Of a stretch of DNA of 64,000 nucleotides, positions 25,517-35,454 are shown piece after piece. The stretch lies in the NCBI GenBank assembly GCA_024709145.1, contig JANJXG010000043.1, forward strand, positions 23,284 to 87,283, read 5' to 3'. Both the position numbers and the translations under genes were made by a program. This DNA comes from Bacteroidales bacterium. GTDB taxonomy: Bacteria > Bacteroidota > Bacteroidia > Bacteroidales > F082. Each line of letters starts with the position of its first letter. The first letter of the stretch is position 1. Under the pieces are notes generated by a model. It worked only from the letters and a program-made list of their open reading frames with translations, did not search any database and was not told the origin of the DNA.

Positions 25517-25899
25517 GCTATCCACTTTTGCCACCATAATGGTAAAAATTCCGGTTCAAGGTCACGCAGCTGACACCTGACAATTTATGCAGCTTGTTAA
25601 TTGATCTGTCCGGTCGGAAGAATTAAAACATTGTTTACAGCCATTTTATCCAATCTTTACAAATAAGTTGTGCAACAAATGCATTTGATAAATGCTTTAC
25701 TAAAACATGAGTTGTAGCCATTAATATGATGTATATTATTGATATATAACTATTTATTGTTGTGTTGTAGTATAGTTGATGAGGTACATATGAAGCATCG
25801 AAGTAAAGTTGATGTACGTTTTTTTTTGTTAACGGTTTTGATATATCATTAATATTGCCTTAGCATTTTCAAACCTAAACGCAACACAAACTAAGAAGT
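25503..25899 (+). promoter_or_regulatory. 397-base control region before the glucan utilization locus
   Basis: No gene is seen. The stretch is AT-rich and holds three candidate signals: an inverted repeat GCATTT-GAT-AAATGC at 25681-25695; a direct repeat AGTTGATG(AG)GTAC at 25774 and 25807, spaced 33 bases (about three helical turns); and a promoter-like pair, TTTG at 25837 and TAGCATTT at 25861, 20 bases apart. No regulator gene (SusR, hybrid two-component or sigma/anti-sigma pair) lies next to the locus. Confidence 0.45.
25837..25868 (+). promoter_or_regulatory. Candidate promoter of susC1
   Basis: TTTG at 25837-25840, a 20-base spacer, then TAGCATTT at 25861-25868. Spacing is ideal; the -7 box matches TAnnTTTG at four of six fixed positions. 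It lies 31 bases before the ATG. Confidence 0.4.
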
Positions 25900-28800
25900 A
25901 TGAAAAGAACTACCTTCATGTTATTGATGCTGCTGCTTCCAGCCGGGATACTGTTTTCTCAAACAGCTGTCAAGGGGAAAGTAACAGACAAAACTACGGG
26001 TGAAACCTTACCCGGTGCCAGCATTATGGTCGTTGGAACGACGATCGGAACCGTGAGTGATTTCGATGGAAATTACACCCTTCAACTCGAACCCGGCGAA
26101 AAGACCTTACAGGTTAAATTCGTTGGTTTTCAGTCTGCCACGCGCACTGTTGTTTTAGCTAATAATCAAACTTTACCTATTGACTGGGCACTAGAACCAA
26201 ATGTGAACGAGTTGGAAGAATTCGTCGTTGTTGGTTACGGCGTACAACAAAAGAGCGTTGTAACCGGTGCCATTTCGGGTGTTAAATCCAAAGACCTGGA
26301 AAATAAACCCATCAGCAGGCTAGAGCATGCTTTGCAAGGCCGCACTTCCGGAGTAACGATCGCTGCCAGCTCGGGAGCTCCCGGAGCAGGTGCTACCGTG
26401 CGCGTGAGAGGAACAACGAATTTCAACTACAGTGATCCGCTTTATGTGGTGGATGGTACACCTGTTGATGTAGGTGGAATTGACTACCTTAACCCGTCTG
26501 ATATCGAGTCAATAGAACTATTGAAAGATGCTGCGTCTGCTGCCATTTATGGTACACGTGCTGCCAATGGCGTTATCATCGTTACAACCAAAAAAGGATC
26601 AGCAGGAAGCATGCGTGTGAACTACCACACCTATTTTGGCACCCAAAGTCCGGCAAAAAAACTCGACCTCCTGAATGCGACAGAATATGCAACCATACGC
26701 AATGAGATGCTTGTTAACAGTGGTGGTCAGCCATTATATCCCAATCCGGAACAATTTGGTGAAGGCACCGACTGGCAGGATGTAATTTTCAATAAAAATG
26801 CCATGGTGCAAAACCATGAATTCAGCGTCAATGGCGGTAATGATCGCTCAACATATTACCTGTCTCTTGGGTATTTCAACCAGGAAGGAATCGTGGCAAC
26901 AGACATCTCGAACTATAAGAGACTGAATCTGAGACTGAATACGACACATAAAGTGAACGAATGGCTAAGACTTGGGAATAACTTTGGCTACAGTCATATA
27001 AAAAGTAAGGGATCACTCAATACAAACAGTGAATTCGGCGGGCCACTCTCATCAGCCATTAACCTTGATCCAATAACCCCCTTATATTTTACCGATCCAC
27101 TAATCGATGCTCTACCCTTATATAACAATGATACCGCCCCGGCTGTGAGGGATGATAATGGCGTGCTTTACGGCATATCAAGCCAAGTGGCGCAAGAAAT
27201 GAGCAATCCGCTTGCTTATATTAAAACTCGTTTGGGAAATTATGGCTGGAGCGACAATTTTGTCGGCAATTTGTTTGCTGAAATTGAACCCATCAAGGGA
27301 TTGAAGTTTAAATCAGACCTTGGAACAAAGCTTGCATTCTGGGGAGATGAAAATTTCACCCCTCTTTTCTACTTAAATGCAGCAACATCAAATTCCAAAA
27401 CATCCTATTCCCGAAGCAATTCACAGAGCTTGATGTGGAACTGGGAAAATACAGTGTCCTACAGTAAAAAAGTTGGTGTGCATGATTTCAGTGCTTTGAT
27501 CGGAGCTACTGCATACGTTCAAAACAGCCGTGGCATAAGTGCTACTTACAAAGAGCTTCCCGCCAGTACCTTTGAGGAAGCATCCATGAATTACAACATT
27601 CCTGATGCCAATAAAATAGGAGGCGGATGGGAAAGTCCGGACCATAAAATCGCTTCAATCTTTGGACGTGTGAATTATAATTACGACCAAAAATACCTGT
27701 TCACCGGTATCTTACGCCGCGACGGTTCATCCCGTTTTGGTACCAATAAAAAGTTTGGTTATTTTCCTTCAGTTTCAGTGGGTTGGGTAGTTTCCAGGGA
27801 AGCTTTCTTTCCGGAAGTTGATTGGTTCAATTTCTTAAAAATCAGAGGTTCCTATGGAGTTACAGGGAATGATAATATTGGTGATTTTCGTTATTTACCT
27901 ACTATTGGAGGCGGCAGAAACTATACCTTTAATTACGATGGTTTACAAATAGGTTACAGTCCGAATGCCCCAGCCAATCCCGACCTTGAATGGGAACAAA
28001 CCAGCCAGTCGAATATTGGTTTTGAAGCTACTTTTTTCAATGATTTCAGGGTAACTTTTGATCTTTATGACAAAAGCACTACCGGAATGCTTCAACCCAT
28101 TCAATTGCCTGCTTACACAGGTGCCGACGACCCCACAGGCAACGTTGCCTCTATGACCAATAAAGGTGTCGAACTTGAACTTTCATACCGTTTCAGAGTT
28201 TCCGATATTGAATTTGATATCAAAGCGAATGGATCGTATTTACAGAATGAAGTGACCTTCATCAGTAATGGTGTAGAATATTTGAATGGGGCATCGTTCC
28301 ACAACAGCGGTTATGAAATCAGCCGATTGATGGTTGGCGAACCCATTGGTGTGTTCTATGGCTTCGATGTGTTAGGTGTCTTCCAGTCAAACGGTGACAT
28401 TCAGAACTATGTGGACGCCGAAGGCAACATGATTCAGCCCAATGCAAAGCCTGGCGATTTTAAATATGCTGACCTTAATGGTGACGGTGCAATCACGAGC
28501 GATGACCGCAAACCAATCGGCGATCCAACTCCAAACCTCAGTTATGGTTTAACCGTGTCTGCTGCCTGGAAAGGCTTCGACCTGATGATCTTTGCACAGG
28601 GTGTTGCAGGAAATGATATCTACAATGGATTGCGCCGCCTGGATATTGCAGGTGCAAACTGGACAACTGCAGTCCTGGATCGCTGGACTGGAGTTGGCAC
28701 CTCGAACACTTTTCCACGTGTAGTACAAGGATCGCCCAATTTTACAAACCCTTCCACTTTCCACCTCAGCAACGGCTCCTATCTACGCCTCAAAACCATG

Positions 28801-29004
28801 CAGTTGGGATATAATTTACCGAAAAACATGATTCAAAAAATTGGCATCAATAACCTGAGAATCTATGTGGGAGCCAACAATTTGCTTACTTTCACCAAAT
28901 ACGACGGATTTGACCCTGAAATCGGTGGCAGCAGCTATGGCATAGACCGCGGTTATTATCCTCAAGCCAGAACCTTTATGGCAGGCGTTAATGTTGGTAT
29001 TTAA
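25900..29004 (+). CDS. susC: SusC-type TonB-linked outer-membrane transporter 1
   Basis: The 1034-residue product imports oligosaccharides across the outer membrane together with its SusD lid. It has a signal peptide (AGILFSQ), a CarboxypepD_reg-like domain (about 24-105, VKGKVTDKTTGETLPGAS), the SusC signature around VVVGYGVQQKS, a plug with VRVRGTTNFNYSDPLYVVDG and ELLKDAASAAIYGTRAANGV, and a long beta-barrel. The matching SusD starts 19 bases after its stop. Glycosidases downstream (GH16, GH3) suggest beta-1,3-glucan as the ligand; this is inferred from context. Confidence 0.95.
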   Translation: MKRTTFMLLMLLLPAGILFSQTAVKGKVTDKTTGETLPGASIMVVGTTIGTVSDFDGNYTLQLEPGEKTLQVKFVGFQSATRTVVLANNQTLPIDWALEPNVNELEEFVVVGYGVQQKSVVTGAISGVKSKDLENKPISRLEHALQGRTSGVTIAASSGAPGAGATVRVRGTTNFNYSDPLYVVDGTPVDVGGIDYLNPSDIESIELLKDAASAAIYGTRAANGVIIVTTKKGSAGSMRVNYHTYFGTQSPAKKLDLLNATEYATIRNEMLVNSGGQPLYPNPEQFGEGTDWQDVIFNKNAMVQNHEFSVNGGNDRSTYYLSLGYFNQEGIVATDISNYKRLNLRLNTTHKVNEWLRLGNNFGYSHIKSKGSLNTNSEFGGPLSSAINLDPITPLYFTDPLIDALPLYNNDTAPAVRDDNGVLYGISSQVAQEMSNPLAYIKTRLGNYGWSDNFVGNLFAEIEPIKGLKFKSDLGTKLAFWGDENFTPLFYLNAATSNSKTSYSRSNSQSLMWNWENTVSYSKKVGVHDFSALIGATAYVQNSRGISATYKELPASTFEEASMNYNIPDANKIGGGWESPDHKIASIFGRVNYNYDQKYLFTGILRRDGSSRFGTNKKFGYFPSVSVGWVVSREAFFPEVDWFNFLKIRGSYGVTGNDNIGDFRYLPTIGGGRNYTFNYDGLQIGYSPNAPANPDLEWEQTSQSNIGFEATFFNDFRVTFDLYDKSTTGMLQPIQLPAYTGADDPTGNVASMTNKGVELELSYRFRVSDIEFDIKANGSYLQNEVTFISNGVEYLNGASFHNSGYEISRLMVGEPIGVFYGFDVLGVFQSNGDIQNYVDAEGNMIQPNAKPGDFKYADLNGDGAITSDDRKPIGDPTPNLSYGLTVSAAWKGFDLMIFAQGVAGNDIYNGLRRLDIAGANWTTAVLDRWTGVGTSNTFPRVVQGSPNFTNPSTFHLSNGSYLRLKTMQLGYNLPKNMIQKIGINNLRIYVGANNLLTFTKYDGFDPEIGGSSYGIDRGYYPQARTFMAGVNVGI

Positions 29005-29023
29005 TTTTAAAAACGAAATCAAT

Positions 29024-30508
29024 ATGAAAACGATAAAATTCACTTTTTTGATCATTGTTGCGGTCATTGCTTTGAGTGCTTGCAACAAGGAGTGGTTGGA
29101 AACTAAGCCAAAAGGAACAACTCTTGAAGGCAACTATTACAAAAACGCCGATGAATTGTTTGCCGGGCTTGTGGCAGCTTATGACCCGCTTGGATGGGAA
29201 GTTGTGAGCGACTACTCAAGCAAAGTGGGCTATCTCAACACAGCCTCTGACGAATGTTGGGCCGGTGGCGGAGGTTACGCTGACCGCGCCACCTGGGAAG
29301 CATGGAATAGTTATACCCTGGATCCCGCTGTGGGTCCGCAAACCGACTTTTGGAACAGAAGCTTTGCGGGTATATACAGAGTTAATGTATTAATCAGTAA
29401 AATCGACGGCCCCAAAATGGATGAGGCACTGCGTTCGCGTTTCCTTGCTGAGGCTCAATTTTTGCGTGCCTATTATTACTTCGATCTGGTACGACTTTTT
29501 AAAAATGTCCCTTTAATCACTGAGCCTATCTCTCCAACCGATGTATTCAATATTGAACAAGCCGCACCTGAGGCTGTCTGGGCTCAGATTGAAGCCGATC
29601 TCAATGCAGCCATCCCCAATCTGCCGGTAACAGTTCCTGCTGATGAAAATGGACGCGTTACAAAAGGTGCTGCACAGGCTACGTTGGGAAAAGTGATCCT
29701 CACTCAGAACAACGAAGGCCGCATGCTCGAAGCAGCCAACTTGTTTGAGGCTGTTCATCAATCCGGAGTGTATGCCCTGCTCGACAATTACGGACAGATT
29801 TTCCGCCCTGACAATAAATTCAACGCCGAATCAATCTTCGAAATCACACATACCTCAGCGGCTGTAGGTTATTGGGGTCCATGGCCACCGGCTGGTGAAG
29901 GACATATTTTCACTCAATTCTGTGGCCCCCGTGCCTATACTGGCCCAACCTATCAGGCAGGATGGGGCTTTAATCCCATTATTCCTGAAACTGTAAATTT
30001 ACTTAAAGGCGATCCGCGCTATGCCTCAACTGTTGCCAACATAGACAGTCTCGAACAGGCAGGTGTTGCAACCTACGAAAAAGGTTACCAAAACACCGGC
30101 TATTTCATACAGAAATACGCTCCTTTGAAAGAGTTCTTTGGCCTTGGTGTTGGTGAACCGGTGCTTGAATGGCCAACGAACTACATCGAAATCCGTCTTG
30201 CAGATGTTTATCTGCTGGCAGCAGAAGCTTTTCTGCGCGGAGGTGATGCCGGAAAATCGCAATTCTATTTTGACCTTGTCAGAGCAAGGGTTGGCCTGAA
30301 CCCACTGCCTGCCACTCTCGATAACATCTATATGGAGCGCAGGCTTGAACTTGCCACCGAAGGTCATCGCTGGTTCGATCTTATTCGTACCGGAAAAGCA
30401 GCTTCAGCATTGGCATTCAAAGGTTTTGTAGCCGGAAAACATGAAATCCTGCCCATACCCTTAGCCGAGTTGAATGGAACAAAACTAAAACAGAACCCTA
30501 ACTATTAA
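29024..30508 (+). CDS. susD: SusD/RagB-type glycan-binding lipoprotein 1
   Basis: The start is the ATG at 29024; an earlier in-frame ATG lies inside susC. The 494-residue product has a lipoprotein signal ending in LSAC (Cys20). The SusD fold shows in LAEAQFLRAYYYFDLVRLF (about 145-163) and the C-terminal block IRLADVYLLAAEAFLRGGD, MERRLELATEGHRWFDLIRTGKA and LPIPLAELN. It sits over its SusC partner at the cell surface and helps bind glycan. A terminator-like hairpin follows the gene. Confidence 0.95.
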   Translation: MKTIKFTFLIIVAVIALSACNKEWLETKPKGTTLEGNYYKNADELFAGLVAAYDPLGWEVVSDYSSKVGYLNTASDECWAGGGGYADRATWEAWNSYTLDPAVGPQTDFWNRSFAGIYRVNVLISKIDGPKMDEALRSRFLAEAQFLRAYYYFDLVRLFKNVPLITEPISPTDVFNIEQAAPEAVWAQIEADLNAAIPNLPVTVPADENGRVTKGAAQATLGKVILTQNNEGRMLEAANLFEAVHQSGVYALLDNYGQIFRPDNKFNAESIFEITHTSAAVGYWGPWPPAGEGHIFTQFCGPRAYTGPTYQAGWGFNPIIPETVNLLKGDPRYASTVANIDSLEQAGVATYEKGYQNTGYFIQKYAPLKEFFGLGVGEPVLEWPTNYIEIRLADVYLLAAEAFLRGGDAGKSQFYFDLVRARVGLNPLPATLDNIYMERRLELATEGHRWFDLIRTGKAASALAFKGFVAGKHEILPIPLAELNGTKLKQNPNY

Positions 30509-30548
30509 CATTTTTCATAGCACAGTTTTTTTGCGGTTAGTGAGTAGA

Positions 30549-30584
30549 GAGGGCCGTTGTTGCTGGCGGCCCCTCCTTTTTTTT
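30549..30584 (+). terminator. Intrinsic terminator/attenuator between susD1 and GH16
   Basis: GAGGGCCG pairs with CGGCCCCTC (one bulge) around a 10-base loop, followed by eight T. It lies 40 bases after susD1 and 13 bases before the GH16 start. No promoter is visible between, so downstream genes probably depend on partial read-through. Confidence 0.65.
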
Positions 30585-30596
30585 AAATCGGTTATC

Positions 30597-31445
30597 ATGA
30601 AAAAAATCCTCTCCCTTTTCATTCTGCTTCTGAGCGTCAACTTATGGATCTATTCAACAGATGATGGTGTTAAAAAACCCGGCATCCTGCCCGATCCACC
30701 GCAGGATCAGGGATGGACTTTCGAAAACACACCCTTTTGGTCTGATGAGTTTGACTATCAGGGCTTGCCCGATCCTGCCCGCTGGGGCTATGACATCGGA
30801 GGCCATGGCTGGGGCAACAACGAACTGCAGTATTACACTGACAGAATTGAGAACGCTGCTGTTGGTAATGGCGTCCTGACAATAACCGCAATCAAAGAAC
30901 CTTTTGAAGGAAAAAATTATACTTCCACACGTCTTGTCAGCAAATTCAAAGGAGACTTATTGTATGGCAGGGTTGAAGTCAGCGCAAAAATCCCCGCCGG
31001 ACGTGGAACCTGGCCTGCAATCTGGATGCTCCCCACCGATTGGGAATATGGCGGGTGGCCGGCTTCGGGTGAAATCGATATCATGGAACACGTGGGATAT
31101 GACCTGAATAAAATTCACATCAGCACCCACAGTGAGGCTTATTACTGGCGAATCGGAACACAGCGAACAGCTACAAAAGTAATCGAAAATGCCACCACTG
31201 AATTCCACCTATACCGTATCGACTGGACTCCCTACGCCATCAGGGGTTACATTGATGATGTCCATATCTTTACAAGTGTCAATGAAGGAACAGGTTACAA
31301 AGCCTGGCCATTTGACAAACGGTTTCATCTCATCCTCAATGTAGCTGTCGGGGGTGACTGGGGCGGTCAACAAGGAATTGATGAGAGCATCTTCCCAGCC
31401 GCCATGGAAATTGATTATGTCCGCTTTTTTAAAATGATACCCTGA
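30597..31445 (+). CDS. GH16 endo-beta-1,3-glucanase (laminarinase-like)
   Basis: I use the ATG at 30597, after the terminator; the longer frame would begin inside it. The 282-residue product has an N-terminal signal (MKKILSLFILLLSVNLW) without a clear lipobox Cys, then one GH16 domain from about 45 to the end. The catalytic signature GEIDIMEHVG gives nucleophile Glu159, Asp161 and acid/base Glu164. WSDEFD, GHGWGNNELQYYT and GTWPAIWMLP are typical of the bacterial laminarinase group. It would cleave beta-1,3-glucan. The next gene, a multidomain GH16, starts 8 bases after its stop. Confidence 0.9.
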   Translation: MKKILSLFILLLSVNLWIYSTDDGVKKPGILPDPPQDQGWTFENTPFWSDEFDYQGLPDPARWGYDIGGHGWGNNELQYYTDRIENAAVGNGVLTITAIKEPFEGKNYTSTRLVSKFKGDLLYGRVEVSAKIPAGRGTWPAIWMLPTDWEYGGWPASGEIDIMEHVGYDLNKIHISTHSEAYYWRIGTQRTATKVIENATTEFHLYRIDWTPYAIRGYIDDVHIFTSVNEGTGYKAWPFDKRFHLILNVAVGGDWGGQQGIDESIFPAAMEIDYVRFFKMIP

Positions 31446-31453
31446 AAACTCCC

Positions 31454-32992
31454 ATGAACAAACGTACAAAGCTTATCTCACTGATGCTCATTTTCCTGAT
31501 GATTGGAACACTGGGCAGCATGCCTGCATGTAAGAAAACGGAAAAAGACCCGCCAAAACTAACCTTTGATGCCAACCTGAGCCTCGAAGAGGGCACAGCA
31601 ATTCAACAGTTTGCCGTATTGAAAGTTACTTTAAGCAGCGATTTTGATCAGACGGTTACCATGTTGTACCAAACCACCGATGGTACAGCCAAGGCTGGTG
31701 AAGATTATGTGGCTGTGGCTGAAGGACAATTGGTTTTTCAGAGCGGTGAAACCACCAAAGAAATCAGCATCCCGATCATTCAGGATGCCCTCCATGAAGC
31801 TGATGAAGACTTCAGCCTGATCGTGACCAAAGTTACCAATGCCTCACTGGGTCAGAGCCAATGTAAAATTACCCTGGTCAATGACGACGCTTTTGTTCCT
31901 GAAATCATTCTTCCCGAACGTGTCAGGGTGAGTGAAGGGCAAGCTACCACCACAGTGAAAGCCTCACTACGTATATCGGGAGTTACAACGAACACAGTAA
32001 GCCTGAAGTGGAGCACAGTTGATGGTACAGCCATTGCCGGCGAAGACTATGTGGCGGTTGCCGATCAGGTTTTGACCTTTGAACCAGGTGAAATCCAAAA
32101 ACAATTTACTGTAGAAATCATGCAGGATGATGTAATGGAACTCGACGACGCTTTCTATATTCACATCTCCGATGTTCAAAATGCCACCTTTGTCCCTTCG
32201 GAAATTCCCATCATCATCAATAACGACGACGGCTACACCCTGGGGCAGCTTGACGATGGCCCGGTATCACCCGAATCATATCCCCGTTTCGATCTTATCT
32301 GGAGTGATGAGTTTGACGGCACTGCAATAAACACACAAAACTGGGGCTATAATACCGGCGCAGGCGGCTGGGGCAACAGCGAATTGCAGACCTACACCTC
32401 TTCTGCTGTCAATTCTTTTGTGCAGGATGGAAAACTCAACATCGTGGCAACCAAATTGTACAACGCCTATTATTCCGCAAGGCTTTTGAGTCAAAATAAA
32501 AAAACCTTCACTTATGGCCGAATCGACATCAGGGCTAAGATGCCCATCGGAAAAGGTATCTGGCCTGCCTTATGGATGCTCGGAAACAATATTTCCCAGG
32601 TTAGCTGGCCCCGTTGTGGTGAAATTGACATCATGGAATTTCTTGGACACGTGCCAAAAGAAGTACACGGTACAGTCCACTACTATAATGGCGGGCACCG
32701 TTACACCGGCGGACATTACAATTTGACCGGAGCGGAAGGTTTTAATGATAAATTCCATGTTTTTACCATAATGTGGGATGAATTTGGCATCAAATGGTAT
32801 GTTGATTATCAAAAGTATTATGAGATAGAAGACACCGATATTCAGTTTGAAGCCTTTAAATTGCCGCAGTTTTTCATCATGAATGTTGCTGTAGGTGGTG
32901 TTTGGCCGGGCTATCCGGATGAAACAACAACCTTCCCACAAACCATGCAGGTTGATTATGTACGCGTTTTTCAATATCCCGCATCCAAATAA
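31454..32992 (+). CDS. Surface lipoprotein with two Calx-beta domains and a GH16 glucanase
   Basis: The 512-residue product has a lipoprotein signal with Cys26 (MPACKK) and then two Calx-beta modules (about 35-146 and 150-258), each with GTAKAGEDYV or GTAIAGEDYV and an acidic NDD end. A GH16 catalytic domain fills about 278-510. The signature GEIDIMEFLG gives Glu390, Asp392 and Glu395. The Calx-beta pair probably acts as a calcium-stabilised stalk lifting the enzyme off the outer membrane. It is distinct enough from the single-domain GH16 upstream to suggest division of labour, for example long polymer versus shorter chains; that part is inference. Confidence 0.9.
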   Translation: MNKRTKLISLMLIFLMIGTLGSMPACKKTEKDPPKLTFDANLSLEEGTAIQQFAVLKVTLSSDFDQTVTMLYQTTDGTAKAGEDYVAVAEGQLVFQSGETTKEISIPIIQDALHEADEDFSLIVTKVTNASLGQSQCKITLVNDDAFVPEIILPERVRVSEGQATTTVKASLRISGVTTNTVSLKWSTVDGTAIAGEDYVAVADQVLTFEPGEIQKQFTVEIMQDDVMELDDAFYIHISDVQNATFVPSEIPIIINNDDGYTLGQLDDGPVSPESYPRFDLIWSDEFDGTAINTQNWGYNTGAGGWGNSELQTYTSSAVNSFVQDGKLNIVATKLYNAYYSARLLSQNKKTFTYGRIDIRAKMPIGKGIWPALWMLGNNISQVSWPRCGEIDIMEFLGHVPKEVHGTVHYYNGGHRYTGGHYNLTGAEGFNDKFHVFTIMWDEFGIKWYVDYQKYYEIEDTDIQFEAFKLPQFFIMNVAVGGVWPGYPDETTTFPQTMQVDYVRVFQYPASK

Positions 32993-33013
32993 TCGACCCA
33001 TGTCAGGATTGAA

Positions 33014-35356
33014 ATGAAACCAATCATGTTCAAACATCTAATTATCCTTTTGCTTATGATATCTTTTTTGGTTTCGTGCAAACCAAAAAAATCATCAGTA
33101 TCTGTTTCCGCTGAATCAGATATAGATCAACGGGTTGCAGCTTTGGTTGAGGCCATGACCCTCGAAGAAAAAGTGGGTCAGATGACACAGGTGACCATCG
33201 ATGTACTGACCAAAGGTGACAATCCGTTTTCGAGTTGGGAGCCTGTTGAGCTTGATCCGGAAACGATGAAGAAAGCCTTTGAGCACTATCAGATCGGGTC
33301 GGTACTCAACACAGCCAACAATAAGGCCAGACCAACAAGCGAGTGGAATGAGATGATAGGTTCAATACAAGATTATGCGCTCGCGAACAGCCGGTTGAAA
33401 ATTCCTGTTTTATATGGTCTGGATATGATTCACGGAGCAAGCTATGTGGCTGGTGCAACTCTTTTCCCGCAGCAAATCGGAATGGCAGCAACCTGGAATC
33501 CAGGTTTGTTGATAAAGGCAGGAGAAATCACAGCCTATGAAACACGAGCTGCCGGTGTAGCCTGGACCTTTTCGCCCGTGCTTGACCTGGGTGTCGACCC
33601 CCGCTGGCCCCGTCAATGGGAAACTTTTGGAGAAGACCCTTACCTTGCCTCCACCATGGGACAGCACCTGATCAAAGGTCTTCACGGTGAAAAAAACGAT
33701 CCCTCCGACCCTCATCACATCGCCGCCTGCCTGAAGCATTATCTTGGTTATTCGCAAACTTTGAGTGGAAAAGACCGTTCGCCTGCCTGGCTTCCGGAAA
33801 CACAGCTTCGTGAATACCACCTGCCCGCTTTCAAAGCCGGGCTTGATGCCGGTGCATTAACCGTAATGATCAATTCAGGTGAAATCAACGGCTTGCCTGT
33901 TCATGCGAATAAGGCACTCATCACTGATCTCCTCAAAACCGAACTTGGCTTCAAGGGTTTTGCATTGTCCGACTGGTCCGACATCGAATACCTGCATACC
34001 AGACATAAAATTGCTGCCTCCCACAAGGAAGCAGTCAAAATAGCCATCAATGCCGGCATTGATATGTCAATGGTTCCGTATAATTTCGATTTTGCTGACT
34101 ATTTAATCCAATTGGTCAAAGAGGGGGAAGTTTCGATTGAGCGGATCAACGACGCAGTGAGCAGAATTCTGCGTGTAAAAATGCAATTAGGCCTGTTTGA
34201 AAAACCTAAAACTTTCAGGAAAGATTATCCTGAATTTGCTTCGGCAGCTTTCGCTGATGCCGCCCGCAAAACTGCTGAGGAATCAATCACACTGTTGAAA
34301 AACAGCAACCAAACACTGCCTTTGGCAAAAAGCCTCAGGATTTTGGTTGGAGGACCTGCTGCCAACAGCATGCGGCCGCTCAACGGTGGGTGGAGCTACA
34401 GCTGGCAGGGTAACCTGGTGGATGAGTTTGCCGGTGATTTCGACACCTTTTATGAGGCTATCAAAGCCAAAGCAGCTAATCCTGAAAACGTAAGTCTCTA
34501 TGAAGGAGTAAGATATGATCAAAAAGCCGACTTCAAGGCTGAACTTCTTGACGACCTGAATCTTTTTGCAACCAAAGCTCAGGCAGCCGATGTCATCGTT
34601 TTGTGCCTGGGGGAAAACAGCTACACTGAAAAACCCGGCGATCTTGAAGATCTTTACCTCAGCGAAAACCAGCAGCTTCTGGTCGAAACTGCCTATAAAT
34701 CCGGTAAAGCTGTCATCATGGTGCTTGCAGGCGGCAGACCCCGCATCATCAGTAAGGTGGAACCTATGGCCAAAGCCATTATACAGACCTACCTGCCAGG
34801 CAATTATGGCGGTCTTGCCCTTGCCTCGATCCTCTTTGGCGATGTTAACCCATCAGGTAAGCTGCCATACACTTATCCAAGATACCCCAACAGTCTCGAA
34901 CCCTATTACCTCAAGCATGCCGAACAGCTTGAAATTGCCGGCTCACCCACCGGAGCTCAATACAACCCTCAGTTCCATTTTGGGTTTGGTCTAAGTTATT
35001 CTACTTTTGAATACCTCTCATTAAAAACTGATAAAACAAATTACAAAGCATCAGAAACAATCAAAATCACCGTAGAAATTCGCAATAACTCCAGTTTCGA
35101 CGGCAAAGAAACTGTCCAGATTTACAGTGCGGATCATTATGCCTCGTTGACCCCCAGTGTGAAAAGGCTCAGAGCATTTCACAAAATCCTACTGAAAGCT
35201 GAAGAAAAACAGCAAGTTACGTTTGAGATTCCCGTCAGGGATCTGGCCTTCACTGGTCTTAATAACAAGAAAATAGTTGAAAAAGGCGATTTTTCCTTGA
35301 TTGCAGGTAAATTTAATACAATAATTCATGTAGAAAACGATTTGGAATTTCAATAA
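33014..35356 (+). CDS. GH3 beta-glucosidase, lipoprotein
   Basis: The 780-residue product has a lipoprotein signal (FLVSCK, Cys22); an alternative ATG four codons in leaves it intact. The GH3 N-terminal barrel shows YGLDMIHG, DPRWPRQWETFGEDPYL and KHYLGY. The nucleophile Asp320 is in GFALSDWSDI. The C-terminal alpha/beta sandwich and a fibronectin III-like end (from about 680) complete the usual three-part form. It would release glucose from the ends of beta-gluco-oligosaccharides. It starts 21 bases after the GH16 gene. A promoter for the next gene overlaps its 3' end. Confidence 0.93.
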   Translation: MKPIMFKHLIILLLMISFLVSCKPKKSSVSVSAESDIDQRVAALVEAMTLEEKVGQMTQVTIDVLTKGDNPFSSWEPVELDPETMKKAFEHYQIGSVLNTANNKARPTSEWNEMIGSIQDYALANSRLKIPVLYGLDMIHGASYVAGATLFPQQIGMAATWNPGLLIKAGEITAYETRAAGVAWTFSPVLDLGVDPRWPRQWETFGEDPYLASTMGQHLIKGLHGEKNDPSDPHHIAACLKHYLGYSQTLSGKDRSPAWLPETQLREYHLPAFKAGLDAGALTVMINSGEINGLPVHANKALITDLLKTELGFKGFALSDWSDIEYLHTRHKIAASHKEAVKIAINAGIDMSMVPYNFDFADYLIQLVKEGEVSIERINDAVSRILRVKMQLGLFEKPKTFRKDYPEFASAAFADAARKTAEESITLLKNSNQTLPLAKSLRILVGGPAANSMRPLNGGWSYSWQGNLVDEFAGDFDTFYEAIKAKAANPENVSLYEGVRYDQKADFKAELLDDLNLFATKAQAADVIVLCLGENSYTEKPGDLEDLYLSENQQLLVETAYKSGKAVIMVLAGGRPRIISKVEPMAKAIIQTYLPGNYGGLALASILFGDVNPSGKLPYTYPRYPNSLEPYYLKHAEQLEIAGSPTGAQYNPQFHFGFGLSYSTFEYLSLKTDKTNYKASETIKITVEIRNNSSFDGKETVQIYSADHYASLTPSVKRLRAFHKILLKAEEKQQVTFEIPVRDLAFTGLNNKKIVEKGDFSLIAGKFNTIIHVENDLEFQ

Positions 35357-35370
35357 TGTTATTACCTTTG
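35341..35370 (+). promoter_or_regulatory. Internal promoter before the PKD surface protein
   Basis: TTTG at 35341-35344, an 18-base spacer, then TACCTTTG at 35363-35370 (exact TAnnTTTG). It overlaps the GH3 stop codon. The leader to the ATG at 35455 would be about 75 bases and very AT-rich. Confidence 0.6.
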
Positions 35371-35454
35371 ATACATAGTTTCTTAACAATACATTAACGT
35401 TAAAACAAATATTAACTTAACATTCACTTAATTATTAACCACAAAAATTCAATC

